64,000 nucleotides of DNA, from positions 310,001 through 374,000 of the forward strand of contig NZ_MASN01000035.1 in assembly GCF_001861355.1 (NCBI RefSeq), written 5' to 3'. The position numbers were made by a program, and so were the translations under genes. The DNA is from Natrialba sp. SSL1 (GTDB taxonomy: Archaea; Halobacteriota; Halobacteria; Halobacteriales; Natrialbaceae). The notes below the pieces were generated by a model that was not told the DNA's origin, did not search any database, and saw only the letters and a list, made by a program, of their open reading frames with translations. Each line of letters opens with the position of its first letter. Positions within the stretch are counted from its first letter, which is position 1. This document shows positions 27,270 to 36,569 of this stretch, piece after piece.

Positions 27270-28457
27270 CTATCGGCGATACCGACGGTCGTCCGCCTGC
27301 AAGCGCTCGATCCGTGACTCGGTCGACGGGTGAGTCGGCGGTCGCCACGTGAGCACCCGCCGAACGCCGGACCGAATCGGGGACACGATCGTTCGCCGAA
27401 GCCACGCCTTGATTCGTCCCACCTGTCGGTCGATGTATCCCGGTGATTCGCTCTCATCCGAGTCGTCTGCGTCAACTGTCTCCAGCTGGAACTGGCTGAC
27501 GAACCAGCGATCGAACCAGTGTTCCTCCGCGTCATCATCGTCATCACCGTCGGCTGAACGCTCGAACGACAGCGGCTGGGGAACGATCCCAAGCGTCGCG
27601 CTCGCGTGCAGTCTCGCGTCCTGCGTTGGAATGGTACACTCCTCGTCGAGCACCGCAAGTGCGCTCGCGACCGCGGCTGGATCGCCGGTGAGCTGACTCG
27701 CGCCACGGTCGGCAGCGTACTCGCGCGCCTTCGAAAACAGCCCGAGCGCGATCGCGTTCATCGCGAGCACCACGCGCGCAACGGCGCTCACGAGCAAGAA
27801 TACCACCGCGAGCACGAGAATTGGAATCGCAAAAAGGATAGCGCCGATTCCCGTGAAAATAGCGATTACTACCACTCCCTCGAGTACACCGCGGAGTTTC
27901 TGTTCGCGCTCGAGCAGTCGGTCACCGATCGCGACCGCTGCGGCGACGGCCGTGACGACCGGGAGGTCACGGTTTGCAATGTGGGCAATCTCGTGTGCGA
28001 GCGCGGCGTCGAGTTCGTCGTCGTCGAGTTGGTCGAGCAGCCCTGTAGTGACCACGATCGTCGGCGAGCGCTGGGTGCCGACGGTCAGGCAGGCGGGTTC
28101 GTCCCGGTCGGCGACAGCGACCGACGGGAGCGGGACGTCCGCCTGTGCGGCCAGTCGTCGAACGCGTCCGCCGACGGTTCGGGGACCATCGCCCTCTATT
28201 TCGGTCATGTCGAGCCCCGAGACGACGGTTCGCGTGCCGTAGCGGGCCTGCATCGCGACGAGAGCCACGGCACTCACAAGGACGAGTGCGACCGCCACAG
28301 GCAGTCCACCATCGAACGACACCGACCAGCCACCCGCCCCGAGGATGGCGACGGCACTCCAGGCCAGCGCCGCGAGGAGAACGCCATTGACAGCGATCAC
28401 CAGCGCAAGTGCACCAGCGATGCGCATCTGTAGTCGTCGGTTCGGTGTCAGCGGCAC
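27270..28457 (-). CDS. HtpX-like M48 family membrane metalloprotease
   Basis: This 395-residue protease has two N-terminal membrane helices (IAGALALVIAVNGVLLAALAW, GLPVAVALVLVSAVALVAM), the zinc motif HEIAH in ALAHEIAHIANRD, two further helices, and the third ligand Glu in SKAREYAADRGASQ. A C-terminal cytoplasmic region ends in a charged tail. The family degrades misfolded membrane proteins. The GTG at 28457 is chosen because MPLTPNRRLQMR resembles family N-termini; the in-frame ATG at 28427 is an alternative. It is divergent from nothing nearby and reads away from the Bat-type regulator. Confidence 0.9.
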   Translation of the reverse strand: MPLTPNRRLQMRIAGALALVIAVNGVLLAALAWSAVAILGAGGWSVSFDGGLPVAVALVLVSAVALVAMQARYGTRTVVSGLDMTEIEGDGPRTVGGRVRRLAAQADVPLPSVAVADRDEPACLTVGTQRSPTIVVTTGLLDQLDDDELDAALAHEIAHIANRDLPVVTAVAAAVAIGDRLLEREQKLRGVLEGVVVIAIFTGIGAILFAIPILVLAVVFLLVSAVARVVLAMNAIALGLFSKAREYAADRGASQLTGDPAAVASALAVLDEECTIPTQDARLHASATLGIVPQPLSFERSADGDDDDDAEEHWFDRWFVSQFQLETVDADDSDESESPGYIDRQVGRIKAWLRRTIVSPIRSGVRRVLTWRPPTHPSTESRIERLQADDRRYRR

Positions 28458-28634
28458 GTTTGAGAATTGGTTGGCAACAGTAACAGTGTTGTGGACTGGT
28501 CAGTAGCGCGAGAGATCGCCTTCTCTCACACGTTCTTTCTCGCAGCTGTACTCGAGTCCCACAGCTACACCGGACTCTAGCCAGGTGTTGCCAGAACGGG
28601 CTGGCGAGTAGCTGAAAACGCCAGGGACCGCAGA

Positions 28635-29423
28635 TTAGAGGCCAGCAGCTAACTGCTCGATCGAGTCTGCCTCGCTGACGAACGTCGTTGCAAGCGTCGC
28701 CTCAGCTCGACGGAGTCGATAGGAGAGCGTCGAGCGCGGAACGTCGAGTTGCTCGGCGAGTTCCGAGAGGTCGATCCGGCGGGGTGTCTCGTAGTAGCCG
28801 CGGTCGACCGCCGCCTGCAGGGCCTCTCGCTGTTCCGTCGGGAGGGAGTCAGCGAGAGCGCCGTTGGCGACACCGCCGGTTTCGGCACCGGCAGCCGCGC
28901 CGTTCCCGCCGTGTTCCGGATCGAGCTCCGTCAGTCGGAGCATCTCCATGCCGGTACACTCGCCGACCTCTTCGCCGAGTGCGTCGAAGAACGCGTGGAT
29001 CGGTGCATCGCTCGCGAGGACGATCCGCCAGCGGTAGCGCCGACCCTCGCGGTAGGTCTCGAACAGCATCCCGTCACCAAGGTGTTCGCGGGCGACGTGG
29101 GGGACCGACGTGCAGACATCGGTTCGGTCCCAGTAGGTGTAGACGACGAGGGTATCACTCGAGCGGTCGAGGACCTGGACCTCACAGTCCGCGCCGCAGT
29201 CGTCCTTCACGAGACAGTCGGCGAAGTAGTCCGCCGTCTCGTAGGCGGCCTCCAGTTCGGCGAGGGCGGTCTCGGAGCCGGTCGCGAGGTCGACGCGCCA
29301 GAGGCTGTCGGCGCTGACGTGACACGACAGGGAACGGACCGACGCGTCGGGGTGGTCCGCGAGAACGTCGGCGACCGGGTTGGTACCCGGTTCGTACTCC
29401 AGGGCGAAGACGAACTCTCTCAT
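28635..29423 (-). CDS. Bat-type HTH transcriptional regulator (HTH_10)
   Basis: This 262-residue protein ends in the HTH_10 domain typical of haloarchaeal Bat regulators: LPTEQREALQAAVDRGYYE then RRIDLSELAEQLDVPRSTLSYRLRRAE. The N-terminal 150 residues form a sensory domain with several Cys/His (LVKDDCGADCEV), which may bind a ligand or metal. An open frame continues 275 codons upstream, but that part is the antisense of the Ser/Asp-rich gene at 29483-30100. The ATG at 29423 gives the usual start, MREFVFALEYEPGTNP. The target genes are unknown. Confidence 0.88.
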   Translation of the reverse strand: MREFVFALEYEPGTNPVADVLADHPDASVRSLSCHVSADSLWRVDLATGSETALAELEAAYETADYFADCLVKDDCGADCEVQVLDRSSDTLVVYTYWDRTDVCTSVPHVAREHLGDGMLFETYREGRRYRWRIVLASDAPIHAFFDALGEEVGECTGMEMLRLTELDPEHGGNGAAAGAETGGVANGALADSLPTEQREALQAAVDRGYYETPRRIDLSELAEQLDVPRSTLSYRLRRAEATLATTFVSEADSIEQLAAGL

Positions 29424-29482
29424 CGGCTGTGTGTAGGGGCTCGCGCGACAAATGGTTTCCCGCTCGGTCGCGTACGGTTCGC

Positions 29483-30100
29483 ATGGGGCAGACAGCAGGC
29501 TCGCGCACGGCGACGGCGCTCGGTAATTTCTGGGCGTTCTACCGCCAGTACACGAAAACAGCTGCGCACGCGGCCGCTGCAGCGGGACTCGCGATCTTCG
29601 GCCTCCTCGTCTTTCTCGACCCGTGGTTTGCCGCGCTCGCGGTCGCCAGCTACGTCGTCCCGCCGGTCGCATTGTATCTGCTGGTACCGGATCAGATTCG
29701 CGAACGTGCAACCGCAGCTGAGAGCGACCACGGCGAGAAGAGGAGAACCGATTCCAGAGCACGTACCGAACTCGACACCACCCCTGTGACAGAGACTGAG
29801 ACTGTGACTGAGGCGGAGCCAGCCGACCCGGAAACTGCGCTGCTGCACCCGCCAGGCGGGCGAGATTCGGACGCCGACTCGAGTACCAATGGCGATACCG
29901 ATACGGATAGCGACAGCGACGCAGATTCTGATAGCGACTCGAACGGTGGCAACGGTGATACTGATTCAGATAGCGATTCGGATGCCGACGACGGTGACAC
30001 CGACTCAGACACCAACTCAGACAGCGACCCAGACCGCGCGAACGGTGACACCGATTCAGACAGCGACAATGGCGACACCGACTCGGATCACGACGGATAG
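29483..30100 (+). CDS. Membrane protein with a Ser/Asp-repeat tail
   Basis: This 205-residue protein has about 80 N-terminal residues with two membrane helices ([47 protein letters not shown]; long runs shortened in function) and a Glu/Thr-rich spacer. A C-terminal tail of about 90 residues is almost entirely Asp, Ser, Thr, Asn and Gly in dipeptide repeats ([15 protein letters not shown]). The tail is probably disordered and strongly hydrated. Function is unknown. The DNA of the tail is a degenerate 6-bp repeat (29880-30095) likely to vary in length between strains. Confidence 0.75.
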   Translation: MGQTAGSRTATALGNFWAFYRQYTKTAAHAAAAAGLAIFGLLVFLDPWFAALAVASYVVPPVALYLLVPDQIRERATAAESDHGEKRRTDSRARTELDTTPVTETETVTEAEPADPETALLHPPGGRDSDADSSTNGDTDTDSDSDADSDSDSNGGNGDTDSDSDSDADDGDTDSDTNSDSDPDRANGDTDSDSDNGDTDSDHDG

Positions 30101-30201
30101 CCGGAGACCCCGATACCCCTGACCACCAGCCATTCGAGCGAACCGCTCTCAACCAGAACCGAGAACGAACCCCTTTTGCCACGATTGACCCAACCCACCC
30201 C

Positions 30202-30747
30202 ATGGACCGACTCCTCGAGTCGCTCGACGACGCGCCGATCATCGACAAGGACGGCTACGAGTACCTCGTCCACCCAATCAGCAACGGCGTCCCGATGCTC
30301 GACCCCGCACTGCTGCGCGAGGTCGTCGTCGAAGTCATGCAAACCGCCGATCTGAACGTCGACAAAATCGTCGCCCCCGAAGCGATGGGGATCCACCTCG
30401 CAACCGCCGTCTCGCTCCAGACGGACATCCCGCTCGTCGTCATCCGCAAGCGCGAGTACGGCCTCGAGGGCGAGGTCTCGCTCCACCAGGAGACCGGCTA
30501 CTCCGAATCGGAGATGTACATTAACGACGTCGAACCCGGCGACCGCGTCGTCATCATCGACGACATGCTCTCGACCGGCGGCACCCTGGCCTCGATCTGT
30601 ACCGCTCTGGACGACATCGGCGCTGATATCTCAGACATCGTCGTCGTCATGCGAAAAGTCGGCCCCTCCGCCCTCGACGACACCGAGTTCGACGCGACGA
30701 GCCTCATCGACATTACGGTCGAAGACGGCGAGGTCGTCGTTCACTGA
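30202..30747 (+). CDS. hpt: Hypoxanthine/guanine phosphoribosyltransferase (archaeal type)
   Basis: This 181-residue purine salvage enzyme transfers ribose-5-phosphate from PRPP to hypoxanthine or guanine. The PRPP-binding loop [14 protein letters not shown] (about residues 112-125) is intact, as are [14 protein letters not shown] and [14 protein letters not shown]. It matches the archaeal Hpt group, which is closer to adenine phosphoribosyltransferases than to bacterial Hpt, so adenine cannot be fully excluded. It lies upstream of a nucleobase permease on the same strand, forming a purine uptake and salvage pair, although the 203-bp gap with its own promoter-like sites suggests separate transcripts. 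Confidence 0.92.
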   Translation: MDRLLESLDDAPIIDKDGYEYLVHPISNGVPMLDPALLREVVVEVMQTADLNVDKIVAPEAMGIHLATAVSLQTDIPLVVIRKREYGLEGEVSLHQETGYSESEMYINDVEPGDRVVIIDDMLSTGGTLASICTALDDIGADISDIVVVMRKVGPSALDDTEFDATSLIDITVEDGEVVVH

Positions 30748-30818
30748 TCGCGATTTTGTAACCGAATCGGACTCGAGTACGAAGCGCGCTCACTCCCCTG
30801 CCACGAACTGATGAGCGT

Positions 30819-30848
30819 GTGCTGTGCACATGCTGCGTTCCACGGAAC
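30819..30848. promoter_or_regulatory. Two palindromes upstream of the nucleobase permease
   Basis: GTGC-TGT-GCAC (30819-30829) and GTTCC-AC-GGAAC (30837-30848) lie side by side between hpt and the permease, about 100-130 bases upstream of the permease ATG. The second is a perfect 12-bp inverted repeat. They may bind a regulator or end the hpt transcript; no archaeal binding protein for them is recognised. Confidence 0.4.
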
Positions 30849-30950
30849 CTAATTCTATACACAACAGTGCATATTCTGGTGCAAGCCAGGCGCAGTTCTG
30901 AGCGCATATACGAAATTTTTTACGCCTCGATCATCAGACCCCAGTCATAG

Positions 30951-32375
30951 ATGACGAACGATCCAGGGGACGGCATCGAACTCGAGTACGGCCTCGACGA
31001 GAAGCCACCGATGGCGAAGTCGATCCTGCTCGGGTTGCAACACGTGGCGGTGATGATCGTGCCGGCGACGGCGGTGGCGTACATCGTCGCCGGCAACGTC
31101 GGACTCGATGGGGCCGACACGGCCTACATCGTCCAGATGGTGTTGCTCTTTTCCGGACTGGCAACGATAATCCAGGCGTACACGATCGGTCCGATCGGCG
31201 CGAAACTGCCGATCGTCATGGGCTCGAGTTTCACGTTCGTCGGCGCGGCGACGACGATCGGCATCGAGTTCGGGATGGCTACTGTCTTCGGGGCGATTCT
31301 CGTCACCGGATTCGTCGTCGAGGGCCTCATTGGCTGGCAGTTCAAGCGCATCAAACCCTTCTTCCCGCCGCTCGTGACCGGACTCGTCGTCGTGATTATC
31401 GGACTGTATCTAATTCCGACGGGGATGGACTACGCTGCCGGCGGCTCCGCAGCACAGGAGGCCGGCGAGTTCGGCGCTGTGCACCACATCGGTCTGGCAG
31501 CGCTCGTACTGGCCATCGCAGTCGGCCTCAACATGCTGACGCGTGGGGTTACTCGACTGCTGAGTATCCTCGCGTCGATCGCCATTGGCTACGCCGCCGC
31601 GCTCGCACTGGATCTCGTCTACGGCTTCGGACTCGTCGACTTCTCGTCGGTGGGGAGCGCGGATGCAATCGCGTTCCCGTCGCCGACCCACTTCGGGTTC
31701 GAGTTCGAACCGATCGCTATCCTCGTCTTCGCGTTCCTCTTCCTGGTCTCCGCGATGGAGACCGTGGGTGACATGTCCGGCGTCACCGCCGCAGAGGGGC
31801 GCAACCCTGATGACCGCGAGTTCCGCGGCGCGCTGTTCAACGACGGCTCGCTGAGTTCGCTCGGCTCGATCTTCGGCACGTTCCCGGTGACCTCCTTTTC
31901 CCAGAACGTCGGTATCGTCACCTTCACAGGTGTGATGAGCCGCCACGTCGTCGGTATCAGCGGCGTGATTCTCGCGATACTCGGCCTCAGCCCGGTAACC
32001 GGTGCCCTGGTTACGACCATCCCGAGCGCCGTCTTCGGCGGCGCGGTCCTCCTGATGGTCGGCATGGTCGCCGCCAGCGGCTTCCGGCTGATCGTCCTGC
32101 ACACCGAACTCAACCGCCGCAACATGGTCATCGTCGCCGTCTCGCTCGGCCTCGGACTCGGGATCGCGACGACCCCCGAAGCTATCAGCGGGCTTCCGAA
32201 CGCGGCCCAGACGTTCTTCGGCGAACCGGTGATCCTGACCGCGCTCTCGGCACTGATTCTCAACACTATCGTCCCCGGTGAGCAGAGTCCGCTGTTCGAC
32301 GCGGCGGCACTCGAGGATGAGGATGAAGACAGCGATAGTTCGAACCCTACTGCGCCGAACCCAGGGGACGACTAA
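30951..32375 (+). CDS. Xanthine/uracil permease (NCS2 family)
   Basis: This 474-residue transporter has about 14 membrane segments. Family motifs include PPMAKSILLGLQHVAVMIV near the N-terminus, the QNVG motif in TSFSQNVGIVTF, and LVSAMETVGDMSGVTA with the substrate-site Glu. It likely imports xanthine, guanine or uracil by ion symport (H+ or Na+). Position after hpt points to purines. A T-rich TATA-like element (30914-30922) lies about 30 bases upstream of the ATG. The C-terminus is an acidic Asp/Glu/Ser tail. Confidence 0.93.
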   Translation: MTNDPGDGIELEYGLDEKPPMAKSILLGLQHVAVMIVPATAVAYIVAGNVGLDGADTAYIVQMVLLFSGLATIIQAYTIGPIGAKLPIVMGSSFTFVGAATTIGIEFGMATVFGAILVTGFVVEGLIGWQFKRIKPFFPPLVTGLVVVIIGLYLIPTGMDYAAGGSAAQEAGEFGAVHHIGLAALVLAIAVGLNMLTRGVTRLLSILASIAIGYAAALALDLVYGFGLVDFSSVGSADAIAFPSPTHFGFEFEPIAILVFAFLFLVSAMETVGDMSGVTAAEGRNPDDREFRGALFNDGSLSSLGSIFGTFPVTSFSQNVGIVTFTGVMSRHVVGISGVILAILGLSPVTGALVTTIPSAVFGGAVLLMVGMVAASGFRLIVLHTELNRRNMVIVAVSLGLGLGIATTPEAISGLPNAAQTFFGEPVILTALSALILNTIVPGEQSPLFDAAALEDEDEDSDSSNPTAPNPGDD

Positions 32376-32396
32376 TTCGGCCCCGATTGCGTTCCG

Positions 32397-32879
32397 TTAC
32401 ACCCTGGAATAAGTTTCTTCGGTCTCCTGCGTTCCATCCGGACCGGACTCGATCGCTTCGATACGCTCCGGAACGCCGTCATCGAACTCGAGTGTAACTC
32501 GATACGATCCCACCGCAATATCGGCGGTACACTCCTGCTCAGTGCTGGGCGCATTGCGCGTTCCCACGACGCGAACGGTACACATCGCCTCGTCGGCGTC
32601 GTACTGCGCACTCGAGAGGCTGATGTCCCCGCAGGTGGTCGACGCGTACGAAACAGTCCCGACGAGTTGTGCCGTCGACTCAGCTTCGTCAAAGGAAGTG
32701 GTGGGTGGCTCGTCCGTGTCTGGAACCTCTTCAGACTCGTCTTCGTCGATGCGATTCAGGGCGGAAGCCGTGAGTTCGGTCGGTGTCGGGTGCGATGCGA
32801 ATCGAGACGTGGGGACTCGACTAAGGCAGCCACCGCCAACGACTGGAACGGTGCTGGCAAGGAGGGCTCTGCGGCGCAT
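32397..32879 (-). CDS. Small secreted lipoprotein of unknown function
   Basis: This 160-residue protein starts with an Arg-rich signal and lipobox (MRRRALLASTVPVVGGGCLS), so Cys18 should be lipid-modified after Tat- or Sec-type export. An acidic, Pro/Thr-rich linker (about residues 40-65) follows, then a beta-rich domain of about 90 residues with three Cys (TTCGDISLSS, EAMCTVRVVG, EQECTADIAVG). No family was recognised. It is convergent with the permease (22-bp gap). Confidence 0.75.
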   Translation of the reverse strand: MRRRALLASTVPVVGGGCLSRVPTSRFASHPTPTELTASALNRIDEDESEEVPDTDEPPTTSFDEAESTAQLVGTVSYASTTCGDISLSSAQYDADEAMCTVRVVGTRNAPSTEQECTADIAVGSYRVTLEFDDGVPERIEAIESGPDGTQETEETYSRV

Positions 32880-33135
32880 ACTAACGCTACAGAGTCATTT
32901 TATATGTGTCTTGTGTGGGTTGAAAGTAGATGGCTACTCGCAGTCCTAACGCAACCGGAACCGTTGTACAAGGGAGAGAGGTCGATTTCCCGACTGCGTC
33001 CCAATGACGGTAACTCGATTCCGTTCACTGGAGACGACTACACGAACGCGACGGCTGTGTAACGACTACTGGACGGCACAAACTGCGAGTGGCCACGCTG
33101 TCGCTCCCGCTCTTGTTCCTGTGTGGGTCGTCTCC

Positions 33136-33141
33136 AAAAAA
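33136..33141 (-). terminator. T-run terminator of the acyl-CoA dehydrogenase
   Basis: Six T residues on the minus strand lie 47 bases after the stop codon of the acyl-CoA dehydrogenase gene. This matches the short U-tracts that end archaeal transcripts. Confidence 0.45.
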
Positions 33142-33188
33142 GCAGCGTGGTGAAATCCGCTGACGCAGCGGTCCTGTCGGGCGGTCGC

Positions 33189-34340
33189 TTAGAAGCCCTT
33201 GCCGAGCATCTCGCGCGCGATAACGTTCTTCTGAATCTCCGAGGTACCCTCGTAGATCTGGGTAATCTTCGCGTCGCGGTAGAGTCGCTCGACCGGGAAG
33301 TCGTTGACGTAGCCAGCGCCGCCGTGAATCTGGACGGCCTCGTCAGCAACGTCGACGGCGATACGGGAGGCGTACTCCTTCGCCATCGAGGCCAGCTTCG
33401 TGATGTCGTTGCCTTGATCGACGTTCCAGGCTGCCTTGTACGTCAGGTTGCGGGCTGCCTCGGTGTCCGTCGCCATCTCGGCGAGCTTGTGCTGGATGGC
33501 CTGGAACTCCGAAATCGACTGCCCGAACTGCTCGCGGTCCTGTGCGTACTCGAGTGCAGCGCGCGTGGCACCCTTCGCGATGCCGACGCCCTGTGCGGCG
33601 ACGGCGGTACGGGTTTCGTCGAAGAACTGCATCTGCTGCATGAACGCGGCGTCCTTGGTACCGACGAGGTTTTCCTCGGGGACGCGGACGTCGTCGAAGA
33701 CGAGTTCGGCGGTGTCGGAGGCACGGATGCCCAGTTTGCCGGTGATCTTCTCGGCGGAGAAGCCGTCGCGGTCGGACTCGACGACGATCTGGCTGAAGCC
33801 GTTGTAGCGGCCCTGTGCGTCGGGGTTGGTCTTACAGAGGACGACGAAGAAGTCGCCGACGGTGCCGTTGGTGATCCACATCTTGTTGCCGTTGATCACC
33901 CACTCGTCGCCGTCCTTCTCGGCGCGCGTCGAGACGGAGGAGACGTCGGAGCCGGTGTCGGGCTCGGAGATTGCTGCACCGGAGATCTTCTCGCCCATCG
34001 CGACGGGTTCAAGGAAGCGCTCCTTCTGGTCTTCGGTGCCGAAGTTCATGATCGCCTCACAGCCGAAGGAGGTCGAGACGATCGACAGCGCGATACCCGG
34101 GTCGTAGGAGAACAGTTCCTCGGTGATGATCGCGGTGTCGAGGATGGAGTAGCCGGCACCACCGTAGTCGATCGGGATGTACGAGCCGGTCAACCCCATC
34201 TCGGCGGCCTTGTCGATGACGTCGTGTGGGTACTTCTCCTCGGTGTCGTACTCCTCGGCGACGGGAACGATTTCGTTCTCGGCGAACCGCTGTACCTCCT
34301 CGCGGATCTGTTGTTGCTCTTCGGAGAGACCGAATTCCAT
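33189..34340 (-). CDS. Acyl-CoA dehydrogenase
   Basis: This 383-residue FAD enzyme catalyses the first step of beta-oxidation. It begins [18 protein letters not shown]. It has the [16 protein letters not shown]/substrate motif and ends with [33 protein letters not shown], in which the Glu of YEGTSE is the catalytic base of the short/medium-chain type. All residues expected for activity are present. It is divergent from the hydroxyacyl-CoA dehydrogenase/enoyl hydratase fusion with a 115-bp shared promoter region, so the two are probably regulated together. Confidence 0.96.
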   Translation of the reverse strand: MEFGLSEEQQQIREEVQRFAENEIVPVAEEYDTEEKYPHDVIDKAAEMGLTGSYIPIDYGGAGYSILDTAIITEELFSYDPGIALSIVSTSFGCEAIMNFGTEDQKERFLEPVAMGEKISGAAISEPDTGSDVSSVSTRAEKDGDEWVINGNKMWITNGTVGDFFVVLCKTNPDAQGRYNGFSQIVVESDRDGFSAEKITGKLGIRASDTAELVFDDVRVPEENLVGTKDAAFMQQMQFFDETRTAVAAQGVGIAKGATRAALEYAQDREQFGQSISEFQAIQHKLAEMATDTEAARNLTYKAAWNVDQGNDITKLASMAKEYASRIAVDVADEAVQIHGGAGYVNDFPVERLYRDAKITQIYEGTSEIQKNVIAREMLGKGF

Positions 34341-34455
34341 GGACGATCGTTACTATCCGAGCGATAAAGAGCTTTGTAACCGGCTGTAAACTCAAAGAGA
34401 GTTTCCTTCCGCGAAGAGGGAAACGTTCAAACGGGTTCCCATTGCACACTGATCC

Positions 34456-36429
34456 ATGGAACTGGAAGATATCAACACCGTCGCAGTTCTCGGTGCAGGG
34501 AACATGGGACACGGCATCGCGGAGGTCGCCGCGATGGCTGGCTACGACGTCGCACTGCGCGACATCAAGGAAGAATTCGTCCAGAACGGCTACGAACAGA
34601 TCGAGTGGTCGCTCAACAAGCTCGCCGAAAAGGACCAGCTCAGCCAGGACGAAGCCGATGCCGCGCTCGAGCGCGTCACGCCAATCGTTGATGTCGAGGA
34701 AGCCGTCGGCAACGCCGACGTCGTCATCGAGGCCGTCCCGGAGAAGATGGAGATCAAGAAGGATGTCTACGGTGAGGTCGAGGAGCACGCCCCCGACCAC
34801 ACCATCTTCGCGACGAACACCTCGAGCCTCTCGATCACGGACCTCGCCGACGTGACCGAGCGCCCCGAGCAGTTCTGTGGCATGCACTTCTTCAACCCGC
34901 CGGTCCGCATGCAGCTCGTCGAAGTTATTTCGGGTGCGGAGAGCGCCGACGACACGCTCGACGTCATCGAGGAACTCGCCGACGACTTCGGCAAAACGCC
35001 AGTGCGCGTCCACAAGGACTCGCCCGGCTTCATCGTCAACCGCATCCTCGTCCCGCTGATGAACGAAGCCTCCTGGCTCGTCAGCGAGGACGAGGCAACC
35101 ATCTCGGAGGTCGACTCGACCACGAAGTACGACATGGGCCTCCCGATGGGCAGCTTCGAACTCGGCGACCAGGTCGGCAACGACGTGAGCTTCCACGTAC
35201 TCGAGTACATGCACGACGTGCTCGGTGAGGCCTACGAGCCAGCGCCGCTGCTCGAGGAGAAGGTGGAGAACGAAGAGCTCGGCAAGAAGACGGGCAAGGG
35301 CTTCTACGACTACGAGGACGGCCCCGGCGCCGAGATTCCGACCGACGAGCAGTCGGAGTTCGTCAAGGAACGCCTGCTCGCGACGATGGCCAACGAGGCT
35401 GCGAAGCTGATCGGCAACGACGTCGCACCGCCGGCCTCGATCGACGAGGCAGTGCAGCTCGGTGCTGGCTTCCCGGACGGTCCGGTCAAACTGGTCGACG
35501 AGTACGGCCTCGACACTCTCCTCGAGACGCTCGAGGAGGCCTACGACGAGACCGGTCACGAGCGATACGCGCCGGCTGACTTCCTCGCAGAGCGCGCCGA
35601 CGAGGGCGGCTTCTACGAGAGTGAGGAGGACGAGGACGGCGTCGACTTCGACGCCATCCGCGTCGAGTACCCCGGCGAGATGGTCGGCCACATCGTCCTC
35701 GACCGACCACACCGCATGAACACGATCAGCGACGACCTGCTCGCCGAACTCTCCGAGGCCATCGACCTGCTCGAAGAGGACGACGAGGTCCGCGCGATTC
35801 TCATCACCGGCGAGGGCGAGAAGGCCTTCTCGGCCGGTGCCGACGTCCAGAGCATGGCCGCCGGCGGCGCGGACTCCCTCGGCGCGATCGAACTCTCGAA
35901 GAACGGTCAGTCCACCTTCGGCGAACTCGAGTCCTGTGACCTGCCGGTCGTCGCCGGTATCGACGGCTTCTGTCTCGGCGGCGGGATGGAACTCGCAACC
36001 TGTGCCGACCTGCGCGTTGCAAGCGAGCGCTCGGAGTTCGGCCAGCCCGAACTCAACCTCGGCCTGATCCCCGGCTGGGGCGGCACGCAGCGCCTCTCCC
36101 AGATCGTCGGCGAGGGCCGCGCAAAGGAGATCATCTTCACCGCAGAGCGCTACGAGGCCGACGTGATGGAAGACTACGGCTTCGTCAACGACGTCGTCAA
36201 GAACGACGACCTCGAGGACGCCGCATTCGATCTCGCCGCGAAACTCGCCGGCGGCCCACCGATCGCCCAGAAGTTCACCAAGCGCGCGATGCTCGCGGGC
36301 CGCGACGACACCGAGGCGGGACTCGAGTACGAGGCCTCCGCGTTCGGTCACCTGATGGCGACGGACGACCTGATGGAGGGTATTACGGCGTTCATGGGTG
36401 ACGGCGAGCCAGAGTTCGAAGGGAAGTAA
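34456..36429 (+). CDS. 3-Hydroxyacyl-CoA dehydrogenase/enoyl-CoA hydratase fusion
   Basis: This 657-residue protein performs steps two and three of beta-oxidation. The N-terminal dehydrogenase (residues 1-390) has VAVLGAGNMGHGIAEVAA for NAD, CGMHFFNPPVRMQLVEVI with the catalytic His, and SPGFIVNRILVPLMNEA, followed by two helical dimerisation domains. The C-terminal crotonase domain (about 395-657) has KAFSAGADVQSMA and GFCLGGGMELATCADLR for the oxyanion hole, plus the catalytic Glu pair near ERSEFGQPELNLGL. The domain order (dehydrogenase first) is opposite to bacterial FadB. No thiolase is adjacent. The start is the ATG at 34456. Confidence 0.95.
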   Translation: MELEDINTVAVLGAGNMGHGIAEVAAMAGYDVALRDIKEEFVQNGYEQIEWSLNKLAEKDQLSQDEADAALERVTPIVDVEEAVGNADVVIEAVPEKMEIKKDVYGEVEEHAPDHTIFATNTSSLSITDLADVTERPEQFCGMHFFNPPVRMQLVEVISGAESADDTLDVIEELADDFGKTPVRVHKDSPGFIVNRILVPLMNEASWLVSEDEATISEVDSTTKYDMGLPMGSFELGDQVGNDVSFHVLEYMHDVLGEAYEPAPLLEEKVENEELGKKTGKGFYDYEDGPGAEIPTDEQSEFVKERLLATMANEAAKLIGNDVAPPASIDEAVQLGAGFPDGPVKLVDEYGLDTLLETLEEAYDETGHERYAPADFLAERADEGGFYESEEDEDGVDFDAIRVEYPGEMVGHIVLDRPHRMNTISDDLLAELSEAIDLLEEDDEVRAILITGEGEKAFSAGADVQSMAAGGADSLGAIELSKNGQSTFGELESCDLPVVAGIDGFCLGGGMELATCADLRVASERSEFGQPELNLGLIPGWGGTQRLSQIVGEGRAKEIIFTAERYEADVMEDYGFVNDVVKNDDLEDAAFDLAAKLAGGPPIAQKFTKRAMLAGRDDTEAGLEYEASAFGHLMATDDLMEGITAFMGDGEPEFEGK

Positions 36430-36569
36430 GAGCGACCCGGAGCTGAACTGGACCGAAACTGGACCGGAACACAGCACCAGATCCAGATCGTGGTCAGCGG
36501 ACAGGGCCAGCGACCGACGCGGTATTTTTGACGACTGTACTGCCCGGGCCGTTGCTGTCTGCAACAGTA

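Noticed and set aside
29424-30248. Minus-strand 275-codon open extension upstream of the Bat-type regulator
   Set aside because: It is the reverse complement of the Ser/Asp-repeat gene, has Arg/Cys/His-rich repeated translation unlike the acidic proteome, and the regulator has a normal start at 29423.
34057-36564. 835-codon minus-strand frame opposite the hydroxyacyl-CoA dehydrogenase/hydratase fusion
   Set aside because: It is antisense to a gene with intact motifs; no recognisable domain of its own.
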